From: Gluconacetobacter tumulisoli
GTDB lineage: Bacteria; Pseudomonadota; Alphaproteobacteria; Acetobacterales; Acetobacteraceae
Assembly (NCBI RefSeq): GCF_014174155.1
Contig: NZ_JABEQM010000001.1
Location: 372,001-436,000 of the forward strand
Direction of reading: 5' to 3'
DNA length: 64,000 nt
Below, piece after piece: positions 44,461 to 52,004 of the stretch (the first letter of the stretch is position 1; every line of letters starts with the position of its first letter). The position numbers and the translations under genes were made by a program. Under the pieces are notes generated by a model. The model was not told where the DNA came from. It saw only the letters and a list, made by a program, of their open reading frames with translations, and searched no databases.

Positions 44461-45491
44461 CCGTGCGGGTCCCCCGGCTGCCCTTCCTCGCGGGCCAGTT
44501 CCAGCGCACGGGCATAGACCGTGCGCTTGGGCAGGTTGACCGCCCCGGCCACCAGTGCCGCCGCGTCCTTGACCGACAATGTGGCCAGGGCCGCGCGCAG
44601 GCGCGTATCCAGGTCGGCCGCCCCGCGATCGTCGGCACCCGGCGGCCCCAGCAGCACCGTGATTTCGCCCCGCGCGCGCGTGGCGTCGTACCAGTCGGCC
44701 AGCGTGCCGACGGGGCCACGCCGTACTTCCTCGAACCGCTTGGTCAGTTCGCGTGCCACGGCGGCGGGACGGTCCGCGCCGAAAATATCGGCCAGGTCGG
44801 CCAGCATGCCCGCCAGCCGGTGCGGGGCCTCGTGCCAGATCAGGGTCGCGGACAGCCCGGCCTGCTCGGCGGCGCGCAGCGCGGCCAGTGTTTCGCGCCG
44901 CGCGGCCTCGCGCGGCGGAAGAAAGCCCGAGAACAGGAACGGATGCGGCGGCAGGCCGGACAGGGTCAGCGCGGTCACGGCGGCATTGGGGCCCGGCACG
45001 GCGGTGACCGGGATGTTCGCCGCGATGGCCGCCCGCACCAGCCGGAATCCGGGATCGGACAGCAGGGGCGTGCCGGCATCCGACACGATGGCGATGCGCC
45101 GCCCGCGTTCCAGCATGTCGATCAGGGCCGGAATCCGCTGTTGCTCGTTATGGTCGTGAAGGGGTTCGGTGCGGACCGAGATGGCGCGCGACGCAAGCAG
45201 ACGGGCGGTGACGCGCGTGTCCTCGCACAGGACCAGGTCCGCGCCCGACAGGGTGGTAACCGCCCGGTCGCTGAAATCCGCCAGATTGCCGATCGGGGTA
45301 GAGACCAGCGACAGACCGCCCCCGGTGGCGCCAGGCGGGGGGGCGTCGTCGGTGTCGTCCATGACATGGTCCGTGGCGTCGGGGGGGGCATGACGGTCCG
45401 GTCCCGCTTCGCTATGGGAAGAGGGGATCGCGGACGGGTCTCCGTCCGGCATGGAGCGGAAAGGCAGGGACGAGGAAGATGAATCGGACAT
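44454..45491 (-). CDS. rsmI: 16S rRNA (cytidine(1402)-2'-O)-methyltransferase
   Basis: 345 aa from ATG at 45491 (GGAG six bases upstream); an inner ATG at 45362 gives 302 aa, closer to the family average, so the first 43 residues, rich in Ser, Asp and Pro, are uncertain. Motifs of the tetrapyrrole methylase fold: LVSTPIGNLADFSDRA, ADLVLCEDTRVTARLL, IVSDAGTPLLSDPG, VPGPNAAVTALTLSGLP and FLPPREAARR. It 2'-O-methylates C1402 in the decoding centre. It is divergent from the LpoA-like gene, the same arrangement as yraL-lpoA in E. coli. Confidence 0.93.
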   Translation of the reverse strand: MSDSSSSSLPFRSMPDGDPSAIPSSHSEAGPDRHAPPDATDHVMDDTDDAPPPGATGGGLSLVSTPIGNLADFSDRAVTTLSGADLVLCEDTRVTARLLASRAISVRTEPLHDHNEQQRIPALIDMLERGRRIAIVSDAGTPLLSDPGFRLVRAAIAANIPVTAVPGPNAAVTALTLSGLPPHPFLFSGFLPPREAARRETLAALRAAEQAGLSATLIWHEAPHRLAGMLADLADIFGADRPAAVARELTKRFEEVRRGPVGTLADWYDATRARGEITVLLGPPGADDRGAADLDTRLRAALATLSVKDAAALVAGAVNLPKRTVYARALELAREEGQPGDPHGY

Positions 45492-46927
45492 GTGGACTCC
45501 GGTCGCAGAAACGCGGGGCAGATGCAACCGTTCGCGGCGTGTCCGGCAGGACCGGCCTGCTGATGGCGGTGTCGCTGGCGGGGCTTGCGGCCTGTGCCGG
45601 TCCGTCCCCGTCGGGGCCTGCCGTTGTCGGGCCCCCCGGTGCGCCCGCCCCCGCACCGGTGCCGCCCGGGCGCACCGTCGGCGTGCTGCTGCCGCTGGGC
45701 GGCGCGAATGCCCATCTGGGACAGGAGATGCTGGCCGCCACGCGCCTGGCGCTGGACGTCCCCGGCGCGCCGCCGCTGGATGTGCGCGACACGGCGGCGC
45801 CGGGTGGGGCAGGGGCCGCCGCGCAGGCGGCAGTGGGCGCCGGGGACGGCGTGATACTGGGCCCGCTGACCGCCGGCGATACCGGCCAGGCGGCGACGGT
45901 CGCGGCATCGGCCTCGGTGCCGCTTCTGGCCTATACCAGCGACGTCTCGCTGGGGCGGCCGGGTGTGTGGGTGCTGGGGATCGCGCCGGAACAGCAGGTC
46001 GCGCGCCTGGTCGCCGCCGCCCGTGCCGAGGGACGGCAGCATTTCGCGGCGTTCCTGCCGGATAATGCGTTGGGCCGGGCGATGGGCACGGCCCTGACGG
46101 AGGTCTGCGCGGCCCAGGGGCTGCCGACGCCGTCGGTGGTCTATCACACCGCCAGTCAGGCCAGCATCACCCAGGGCCTGAAGACGCTGTCCGATTACGA
46201 CAGCCGCCTGGCCGCCGCCCAAAGCGCGGCGGAAGCCGCGACGCCGCCCGACGCGGCGGCGGTCGACCCGCTGGCAGGCGCCGCGCCGGCGACAACGGCC
46301 GTGCCGGCCACACCCGACGGCACGGCGGCCCCGGCGGCCGCCGCCCCGCCGCCGCCCCGGCTGGGGCCGCCGCCGTTCGACGCCCTGCTGCTGGCCGATA
46401 CCGGGCTGCAACTGGCCCAGGTGATCAACGCGCTGGATACCGTGCAGGTGATCGGGACCGGGACGGGGGGCAGTCAGTCGGGTGCCGGGGCACAGGCCGC
46501 GCCGCCGGCCGGACCTCCGCCGGTTCGGCTGCTGGGATCGGGGTTGTGGGGGGCGTTTGCCGGAAAGCTCGGCCGGTTGCAGGGAGCATGGTACGCGGCG
46601 CCCGACCCCGTCAGCCGCCAGCGCTTCATCCAGATCTTCATGGCGCGCTACCACCATATGCCGACGCCGCTGGCGGACCTGTCCTATGATTCCGCGGCGC
46701 TGGTCGGCGCGTTGGATCGCGCCCGGACCGAGGGGCAGCCGAACGGGTACAGCGTCGAGGCCCTGACGCGGCCCGATGGATTTTCAGGAGTGGATGGGGT
46801 GTTCGGCCTGACGCCGGATGGTCGGACGCGGCGGGATATGGCGGTGTTCCAGATCCAGCCCGGCGGCGGCGGCCGGATCGTCGTCCCCGCGGCAGGGCGC
46901 CTGGCGCGGGACGGAAGCCAAAGCTGA
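45479..46927 (+). CDS. LpoA/LppC-like penicillin-binding protein activator lipoprotein
   Basis: 482 aa. The lipobox LAAC (Cys39 from the first ATG) marks an outer-membrane lipoprotein; a GTG at 45539 would give a more normal signal peptide and avoid overlap with rsmI. The mature part is a periplasmic-binding-protein fold (TVGVLLPLGGANAHLGQEMLAATRLALD, GVILGPLTAGDTGQAA) as in the LpoA C-terminal domain; the N-terminal TPR part of E. coli LpoA is absent. Two Ala/Pro-rich inserts (about residues 240-300 and 322-345) interrupt the fold. Activation of a class A PBP is inferred from family and from the rsmI neighbour. Confidence 0.82.
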   Translation: MNRTCGLRSQKRGADATVRGVSGRTGLLMAVSLAGLAACAGPSPSGPAVVGPPGAPAPAPVPPGRTVGVLLPLGGANAHLGQEMLAATRLALDVPGAPPLDVRDTAAPGGAGAAAQAAVGAGDGVILGPLTAGDTGQAATVAASASVPLLAYTSDVSLGRPGVWVLGIAPEQQVARLVAAARAEGRQHFAAFLPDNALGRAMGTALTEVCAAQGLPTPSVVYHTASQASITQGLKTLSDYDSRLAAAQSAAEAATPPDAAAVDPLAGAAPATTAVPATPDGTAAPAAAAPPPPRLGPPPFDALLLADTGLQLAQVINALDTVQVIGTGTGGSQSGAGAQAAPPAGPPPVRLLGSGLWGAFAGKLGRLQGAWYAAPDPVSRQRFIQIFMARYHHMPTPLADLSYDSAALVGALDRARTEGQPNGYSVEALTRPDGFSGVDGVFGLTPDGRTRRDMAVFQIQPGGGGRIVVPAAGRLARDGSQS

Positions 46928-46977
46928 TCGGGTGGAGAAAGCCCGGTTCGGGAGAAATACCAGGGAAACGGGGGCGA

Positions 46978-47343
46978 TCAGGCCGCCGCCGTCGCCCCGC
47001 AGGCCAGGACCGGACGAATGGCGTAGAGGGCGGCCTCGAAGCTCTTGAACGTGCCCAGGCGATAATCGCGTAGATGGTCGACCAGGACCCAGTTCATCCC
47101 CTCGGGCCGCACCAGATAGGCGGGATCGGCATTTTCGCGGACCCAGACCAGGACATGTTCGATCACCCCGTCGTCCGACCGCGCGGCAACGTCGACATCG
47201 CACAGTCCCATACAGGTGCCGGCATCGAGCCACCGCATCAGATATTCCCGATGCCGGGGCAGGAAACTCAGGCGCAGGGGGATCACATTGCAGGGGCTGG
47301 TAAGGGACGGGGTGTCTACCTTCCGGGTCATTGCCATGGGCAT
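46978..47343 (-). CDS. Hypothetical protein, 121 aa
   Basis: ATG at 47343 is chosen because GAGGA lies seven bases upstream. The protein has no signal peptide or membrane segment. Sequence such as LRLSFLPRHREYLMRWLDAG, EHVLVWVRENADPAYLVRPEGMNWVLVDHLRDYRLGTF and SFEAALYAIRPVL suggests a small mixed alpha/beta domain. I do not recognise the family. It sits alone between the LpoA-like gene and lpxL; the gap upstream is AT-rich and probably carries its promoter. Confidence 0.7.
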   Translation of the reverse strand: MPMAMTRKVDTPSLTSPCNVIPLRLSFLPRHREYLMRWLDAGTCMGLCDVDVAARSDDGVIEHVLVWVRENADPAYLVRPEGMNWVLVDHLRDYRLGTFKSFEAALYAIRPVLACGATAAA

Positions 47344-47563
47344 CTGAATGTCCTCGCAGGGGGGGTGCAGAGGAACGCTAATGCGCGTCAGACGGCATTG
47401 CCAAATTGAATCTGTGCGACAGCGCCGCACAAACAGGCAGAACTTTGTCTATGTGGCAAAAAAACAATGCTCTGTTACGTATTAGCCTTAATGTTGGGCA
47501 CGGAACGGTGCAATTGCTTAGGAATTGGTTTGAAAGAATAGGGCTGCGGCGGTCCGCTGCCCG
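47344..47563. other. AT-rich intergenic stretch
   Basis: The part from about 47400 to 47550 is clearly poorer in G and C than the surroundings (for example GGCAAAAAAACAATG). A 47-codon plus-strand frame from 47451 lacks a ribosome site and runs into lpxL. The likely content is a promoter for the minus-strand gene downstream. Confidence 0.45.
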
Positions 47564-48484
47564 TCAGGACACTTTCCGCGGCCATCGGCGGTGAAGCCAT
47601 AACCAGCTTCCCGGACGGGCGCGGATCCAGTCTTCCAGCCGGTCGTTGACGGCTTGCGTCAGGGCCAGCACATCGGCCTGGCGGTCCCCGCTGTCGGGCA
47701 GGGGCAGCGGCGGTTCGACGTGAATGCGCAGGCGTGCGGGACCCAGGCGTTCGACATAGCCGGGGATCACCGCGCAGCGATAGCGCAGCGCCATGGCGGC
47801 CAGGGCCGGCGCGGTCATCGCCGGATGGCCGAACAGCCGGGCTTCGATCCCGTCATTCATCTTCTGGTCCACCAGCATGCCCAGGCGCCCGCCCCGGGCG
47901 ATGTGGGCCAATGCACCCCGCGCCCCGCGCGCGCCCTTGGCGAAGAGCGGAACGGATTGCCCCATCGCCTCGTCGCGCAGGGCGCGGATCATCCGGTCGA
48001 TCAGGGGATTTGCTGCTGCGCGATAGAAGGATGCGAACGGCAGGCCGTGATGCGCGACCGCCGGCGGCAGCATTTCCCAGTTGCCGATATGGCCGGAGAC
48101 GAAGATCACGGCCCCTCCGCGCGCCGCCTGGGCGGCCAGATGCTCGCCCCCCGTCACGTCCCATCCGGGGCCCTGGACCGGGTCGCGCGGCAGGTTGGAC
48201 AAATGGGGGAATTCGCCGACCGTCCGGCCCAGATTGTCCCACACGTCGCGAATGACCGCGCGTCGTCCCGCCCGGTCCAGCCCCGGCAGGGCAAGGCGCA
48301 GATTGGCATCGGCCACCCGCGAGACCCGCAGGCGCGGACCGATGGCGCGGCAGATCGCCCCGCCCATGTCGGACGCGCGGACCGGCCCCAGGCGACGCAG
48401 CAGCGCCAGCGCCCCCCGCGCCGCCAGGGCCTCGATCCGCATGAGCATCGTGACGCGCGGGCCCGTGTCGCCGCCATCGGTCAT
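47564..48484 (-). CDS. lpxL: Lipid A biosynthesis acyltransferase (LpxL/HtrB family)
   Basis: 306 aa from ATG at 48484, which overlaps the lpxK stop (ATGA). The acyltransferase motif is SGHIGNWEM (H-x4-E), with later GGRLGMLVDQKMNDG and PVRI-like parts of the family. It adds a secondary acyl chain to Kdo2-lipid IVA at the inner membrane. It is the last gene of a three-gene minus-strand group: DUF374-WaaA fusion, lpxK, lpxL. LpxL and LpxM types cannot be separated with certainty by reading. Confidence 0.88.
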   Translation of the reverse strand: MTDGGDTGPRVTMLMRIEALAARGALALLRRLGPVRASDMGGAICRAIGPRLRVSRVADANLRLALPGLDRAGRRAVIRDVWDNLGRTVGEFPHLSNLPRDPVQGPGWDVTGGEHLAAQAARGGAVIFVSGHIGNWEMLPPAVAHHGLPFASFYRAAANPLIDRMIRALRDEAMGQSVPLFAKGARGARGALAHIARGGRLGMLVDQKMNDGIEARLFGHPAMTAPALAAMALRYRCAVIPGYVERLGPARLRIHVEPPLPLPDSGDRQADVLALTQAVNDRLEDWIRARPGSWLWLHRRWPRKVS

Positions 48485-49464
48485 CGCGGCACCCCTTCCA
48501 GCCAGAGATCGAGAAGCCGCTCGGGGGCAGCCGGATCCGCCCACGCCAGCCGGACGTCCACGCATCGAATTTGTGACCGGAAAGCCACAGGCAGTCGGAC
48601 GGCATCCTTGGGCGTGGTCAGAATAATTGCGTCATGCGCGCGGGCGGCATCGCGCAGGCGACGCAGATCGGAGGCGACATAGGGATGATGGTCGGGGAAC
48701 GGCAGGCAGGCGGCCAGGGACAGGCCCTGCCGGCGCAAGCCGTCGAAGAATTTGTCCGGCCGCCCGATCCCGGCGAAGGCGACGGCCTGCCGGCCGTCCA
48801 GAAGAGCCGCTGCGTCGTCCATTTCCAGATGCGCGCGCAGGACCGGCAGCGACGCGGGCAGTGCCGCCGCTGCCCCGGTCAGATCATCCCCGATCAGGAT
48901 GGCGGCACGCGCCCGGGCCGCGCCGGCCGCCACCGGTTCGCGCAGCGGGCCGGCGGGCAGCACGTGGCCGTTGCCGAAACCGCTGGTCCCGTCGATGACC
49001 AGCAACGGCATGTCCTGGTGCAGGCCGGGATTCTGGAAACCGTCATCCATCACCAGGCAGTCGGCTCCGGCCGCGATGGCGGCGCGCGCGCCCGCGGCGC
49101 GGTCGGCGGCGACGATGCAGGGCGCGACGCGCGCCAGCAGCAGGGCCTCGTCTCCCACGGTGGCGGCGTCGTGGCGGGCGGGATCGACCCTCACCGGGCC
49201 GCGCATCCGTCCGCCATAGCCGCGCGTCAGGAACTGCACCGCGCGCCCCCGTCCGACCAGGCGCCTGCCCAGATCGAGCGCCAGGGTCGTCTTGCCCGCG
49301 CCGCCGGCCGTCAGATTGCCGCAGCACAGGACCGGGACCGGCGCCCGCCAGCCCGGCCGACGCATCCGTCGCGCGGTGCCCAGCGCATAAAGCGCGGATG
49401 CCGGCATCAGCAGGCGGGCGATCCAGCCGCCGTCGGGATCGGACCAGAAGCGCGGCGGGTGCAT
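48481..49464 (-). CDS. lpxK: Tetraacyldisaccharide 4'-kinase
   Basis: 327 aa. The kinase P-loop is in NLTAGGAGKTTLALDLGRRL, with the earlier WYALGxARR-like ALYALGTARRMRRPG. Other signatures are RGYGGRMRGPV, DEALLLARVAPCIVAADR, MDDGFQNPGL and FAGIGRPDKFFDGL. It phosphorylates the 4' position of the lipid A precursor. Its start shares one base with the stop of the upstream fusion gene, so translation is coupled on both sides. Confidence 0.95.
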   Translation of the reverse strand: MHPPRFWSDPDGGWIARLLMPASALYALGTARRMRRPGWRAPVPVLCCGNLTAGGAGKTTLALDLGRRLVGRGRAVQFLTRGYGGRMRGPVRVDPARHDAATVGDEALLLARVAPCIVAADRAAGARAAIAAGADCLVMDDGFQNPGLHQDMPLLVIDGTSGFGNGHVLPAGPLREPVAAGAARARAAILIGDDLTGAAAALPASLPVLRAHLEMDDAAALLDGRQAVAFAGIGRPDKFFDGLRRQGLSLAACLPFPDHHPYVASDLRRLRDAARAHDAIILTTPKDAVRLPVAFRSQIRCVDVRLAWADPAAPERLLDLWLEGVPR

Positions 49465-51449
49465 CAGTATCCCGCCATGGTCAGGAGGCGCGCCGCGATC
49501 CGGTCCGGCAGGTCCGGGTCTCCGACGGGGGCGGCGGGGAGACGGTCCTGCGCCAGGCGCGCGGGATCGGACAGCAGGCCGTCCACCCAGTCCGCCAGGG
49601 CGGCCGGATCGGCGACGATGGCGACGGCATCGCCCAGCCGGGCGAAGGCCTCGGTGAAATTGTCCGTCAGCGGGCCGGACGCCAGGGCCGCGCCCAGCCG
49701 GGCCGGTTCCATCGGGTTGTGGCCGCCGCGCCGTCCAGGACCGGGCAGGCTGTTGCCGATGAAGACGATCGGCACCGCCCTGTAGAACAGGCCCAGTTCG
49801 CCCATCGTATCGCAGATCCAGAACCGGTCGGCCGGCCCCGGGGTCGCACCCAGCGCGCGGCGGGGGGCGGGGGGTGTGTCCAGGCGCGCCGCGATGTCCG
49901 CGCCCCGTTCGGGATGGCGGGGGACGATCACGGTCAGCAGGTTCGGGTGACGCGCGCGGATCAACCGGTCGGCTCGGGCGATCAGTTCTTCCTCCCCGTC
50001 ATGGGTCGAGGCGGCCAGCCAGACCGGGCGGTCGGCGATCGCGCCGACGATCCCCGCCAGTTGTACCGGATCGGCCGGAAGCGGGGGGGCGGCATCCTTC
50101 AGGTCGCCGGGAACGTCCACCCGCGTGGCGCCCAGCGCGCGCAGCCGGGCCGCGTCCTCGGCCGAGCGCGCGGCGATCCAGCCGAAGTGCGACAGCATGC
50201 GCTGCGCCAGTCCCGATACCCTTCGCCAGCCGTCGCGGGATCGGTCGGACAGGCGGGCGTTGACCAGGGCGATCGGAATGCCGGCGCGATGGCAGGCCTC
50301 GACCAGATTGGGCCACAGCTCGCTTTCCGTCAGGGCCGCGGCGTCGGGACGCCAGTGACGCAGGAACCGGCCGATCCAGCGCGGCACGTCCAGCGGCACG
50401 AACTGGTGGATGGTCCGCCCGCCCCATGCCGCGTCGGCCATACGGCGGTCCAGCAGGTCGGCGGCGGTGACCGTCGCCGTCGTCACCAGGACGTGCAGCG
50501 TCGCGTCGCGCGCCAGCATGCGTTCGATCACCGGCAGGATCGACAGGCTTTCACCCACGCTTGCGGCATGCAGCCAGACCAGCCGGCCGGCGGGGCGCGG
50601 ACGCGCGGTCAGGCCCATGCGTTCGCGCAGGCGATCGCGCCGTTCCTTGCCGCGCGCCAGTCGCCGCCGCAGCAGCAGGACCAGGGCCGGCGCGATCAGG
50701 GTGGCCAGCAGGGCCCACAGGCGCGACAGCATCCCGGCCGGCGTGGGGCAGGCGGCATCGGTTGCGGCATCGATGGCGTCCCCGATCCGTCGCGCGGCCT
50801 CCGCCCGGTCGCCGCGCGACGGCGTGATCGGCGCGCCGCAGACGACGCGCCCGCGTCCGAACGGCAGCGGGATCAGCATCCGGTCCCAGGTGCCCAGACG
50901 CCAGGACCGGCACCACGCCCCCACTGGCACCACCGGCGCGCCGGACAGCAGGGCCAGGCCCGCGATCCCCGATTGCGCATGGCGGCGCGGACCGCGCGGC
51001 CCGTCCGGGGTGACGGCGACCAGGCTGCCATCGCCCAGCTGGTCCAGCAGGCCGCGCAATGCCGCGGCGCCGCCCTTGTTCCTGTTCTTGCGGTCCGTCG
51101 AGCCGGCGATGACGTCGACCCCCCAGGGGGCGACGATGTCGGCGATCATCCGTCCGTCGCGATTGCGGCTGACCAGTACATGCATGCGCAGCGCGGGGTC
51201 GCGCCGTGCGGCCCACCACCACAGGGCGGGGGTCAGGACCAGCGTTTCATGCCAGAAGGCGACCAACGCGGACCGCCCGTCGCGGGGCGTCAGCACCGGC
51301 AGGGCGTCGGGATGGATGTCGAACGTCCAGCGCGTGGTCCGCAGCGCCAGGACCAGATAGGACCGCAGCATCCCGATGGCCAGGGCACGGCCCCGCCCGC
51401 CTGCCAGCAGGCGTTTCAGCATGTCCGGCCCCGGACGGGGAAGCAGCAT
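49464..51449 (-). CDS. waaA: DUF374 acyltransferase-like domain fused to Kdo transferase WaaA
   Basis: 661 aa in one frame. Residues 1-235 are a DUF374 (lysophospholipid acyltransferase-like) domain with FWHE at 65-68, VSRNRDGRMIADI and VAVTPDGPRGPRR. Residues about 240-661 are 3-deoxy-D-manno-octulosonate transferase: an N-terminal membrane segment (LWALLATLIAPALVLLL), LHAASVGESLS, PLDVPRWIGRFLRHWRPDAAALTESELWPNL, NARLSDRS and FIGNSLPGPGRRGGHNPMEPA. In most alphaproteobacteria these are two neighbouring genes. No stop or clear ribosome site lies at the join (ATG at 50732). It starts the lpx group. Confidence 0.9.
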   Translation of the reverse strand: MLLPRPGPDMLKRLLAGGRGRALAIGMLRSYLVLALRTTRWTFDIHPDALPVLTPRDGRSALVAFWHETLVLTPALWWWAARRDPALRMHVLVSRNRDGRMIADIVAPWGVDVIAGSTDRKNRNKGGAAALRGLLDQLGDGSLVAVTPDGPRGPRRHAQSGIAGLALLSGAPVVPVGAWCRSWRLGTWDRMLIPLPFGRGRVVCGAPITPSRGDRAEAARRIGDAIDAATDAACPTPAGMLSRLWALLATLIAPALVLLLRRRLARGKERRDRLRERMGLTARPRPAGRLVWLHAASVGESLSILPVIERMLARDATLHVLVTTATVTAADLLDRRMADAAWGGRTIHQFVPLDVPRWIGRFLRHWRPDAAALTESELWPNLVEACHRAGIPIALVNARLSDRSRDGWRRVSGLAQRMLSHFGWIAARSAEDAARLRALGATRVDVPGDLKDAAPPLPADPVQLAGIVGAIADRPVWLAASTHDGEEELIARADRLIRARHPNLLTVIVPRHPERGADIAARLDTPPAPRRALGATPGPADRFWICDTMGELGLFYRAVPIVFIGNSLPGPGRRGGHNPMEPARLGAALASGPLTDNFTEAFARLGDAVAIVADPAALADWVDGLLSDPARLAQDRLPAAPVGDPDLPDRIAARLLTMAGY

Positions 51450-51512
51450 GTCATGCGCCTGCCGGTAGCATGGGCGACCGGCGGGCGGAAGGGCTGGACG
51501 CCCCTCCCCGGA

Positions 51513-52004
51513 TCAGGCCAGGAAGCGCCGCAGTCCGAATCCTTCGGCGCGTTCATCGCGCACCGCGGGCTGGTAGGCCGTGGTGAAGCGTTCATGCGCC
51601 CGCGCCCACACGGCCGGGTCCGCGCCATCGGGCAGCTGGACGGTCGAAACACCGCAGCGCAGCAGGAATTCATACTGGTCGGGCAGCGGGCGTCCGGTGA
51701 CGCGGATGTCGCCGGCAAAGTCCAGATGTTCGCGCAGGGCCCGTGCCTGGCTGAAGGCGCGTCCGTCGCGGAAGGTCGGGAAGGTGACGCCGACCAGCGC
51801 CAGGCGCGGCAGGGCCGCGCGCAGCACGGCGATTTCGGCGTCCGGCGGCAGGGCGACGCCCAGCTTCTCGCCGGCCGGACGGGCCAGCCCGTCCTCCAGC
51901 CGGTCCAGCGGCACGATCACCGGGCCGGTTGGGGGCAAGAGCTCGTCGCCGCCGATGGTGGTCCAGAAATCCTCGACGATGCGGCCATTTTCAAGCAAGG
52001 GCAT
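51513..52004 (-). CDS. DUF934 protein of the sulfite reductase operon
   Basis: 163 aa. DUF934 proteins are almost always found beside the sulfite reductase hemoprotein in alpha- and betaproteobacteria, and this one overlaps the cysI-like gene by 14 bp. Conserved parts include LRAALPRLALVGVTFPTFRDGRAFSQARALRE, GDIRVTGRPLPDQYEFLLRCG and a C-terminal GFGLRRFLA. Biochemical function is not established; a role in sulfite reduction or siroheme handling is inferred from context. Confidence 0.88.
   Translation of the reverse strand: MPLLENGRIVEDFWTTIGGDELLPPTGPVIVPLDRLEDGLARPAGEKLGVALPPDAEIAVLRAALPRLALVGVTFPTFRDGRAFSQARALREHLDFAGDIRVTGRPLPDQYEFLLRCGVSTVQLPDGADPAVWARAHERFTTAYQPAVRDERAEGFGLRRFLA

Noticed and set aside
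47451-47594. 47-codon basic frame in the AT-rich gap
   Set aside because: No ribosome site, and it runs into the 3' end of lpxL on the other strand.
50730-50732. Internal ATG as start of a separate waaA
   Set aside because: It fits the WaaA N-terminus, but no ribosome site precedes it and the frame is continuous with the DUF374 part, so a single fused gene was annotated.
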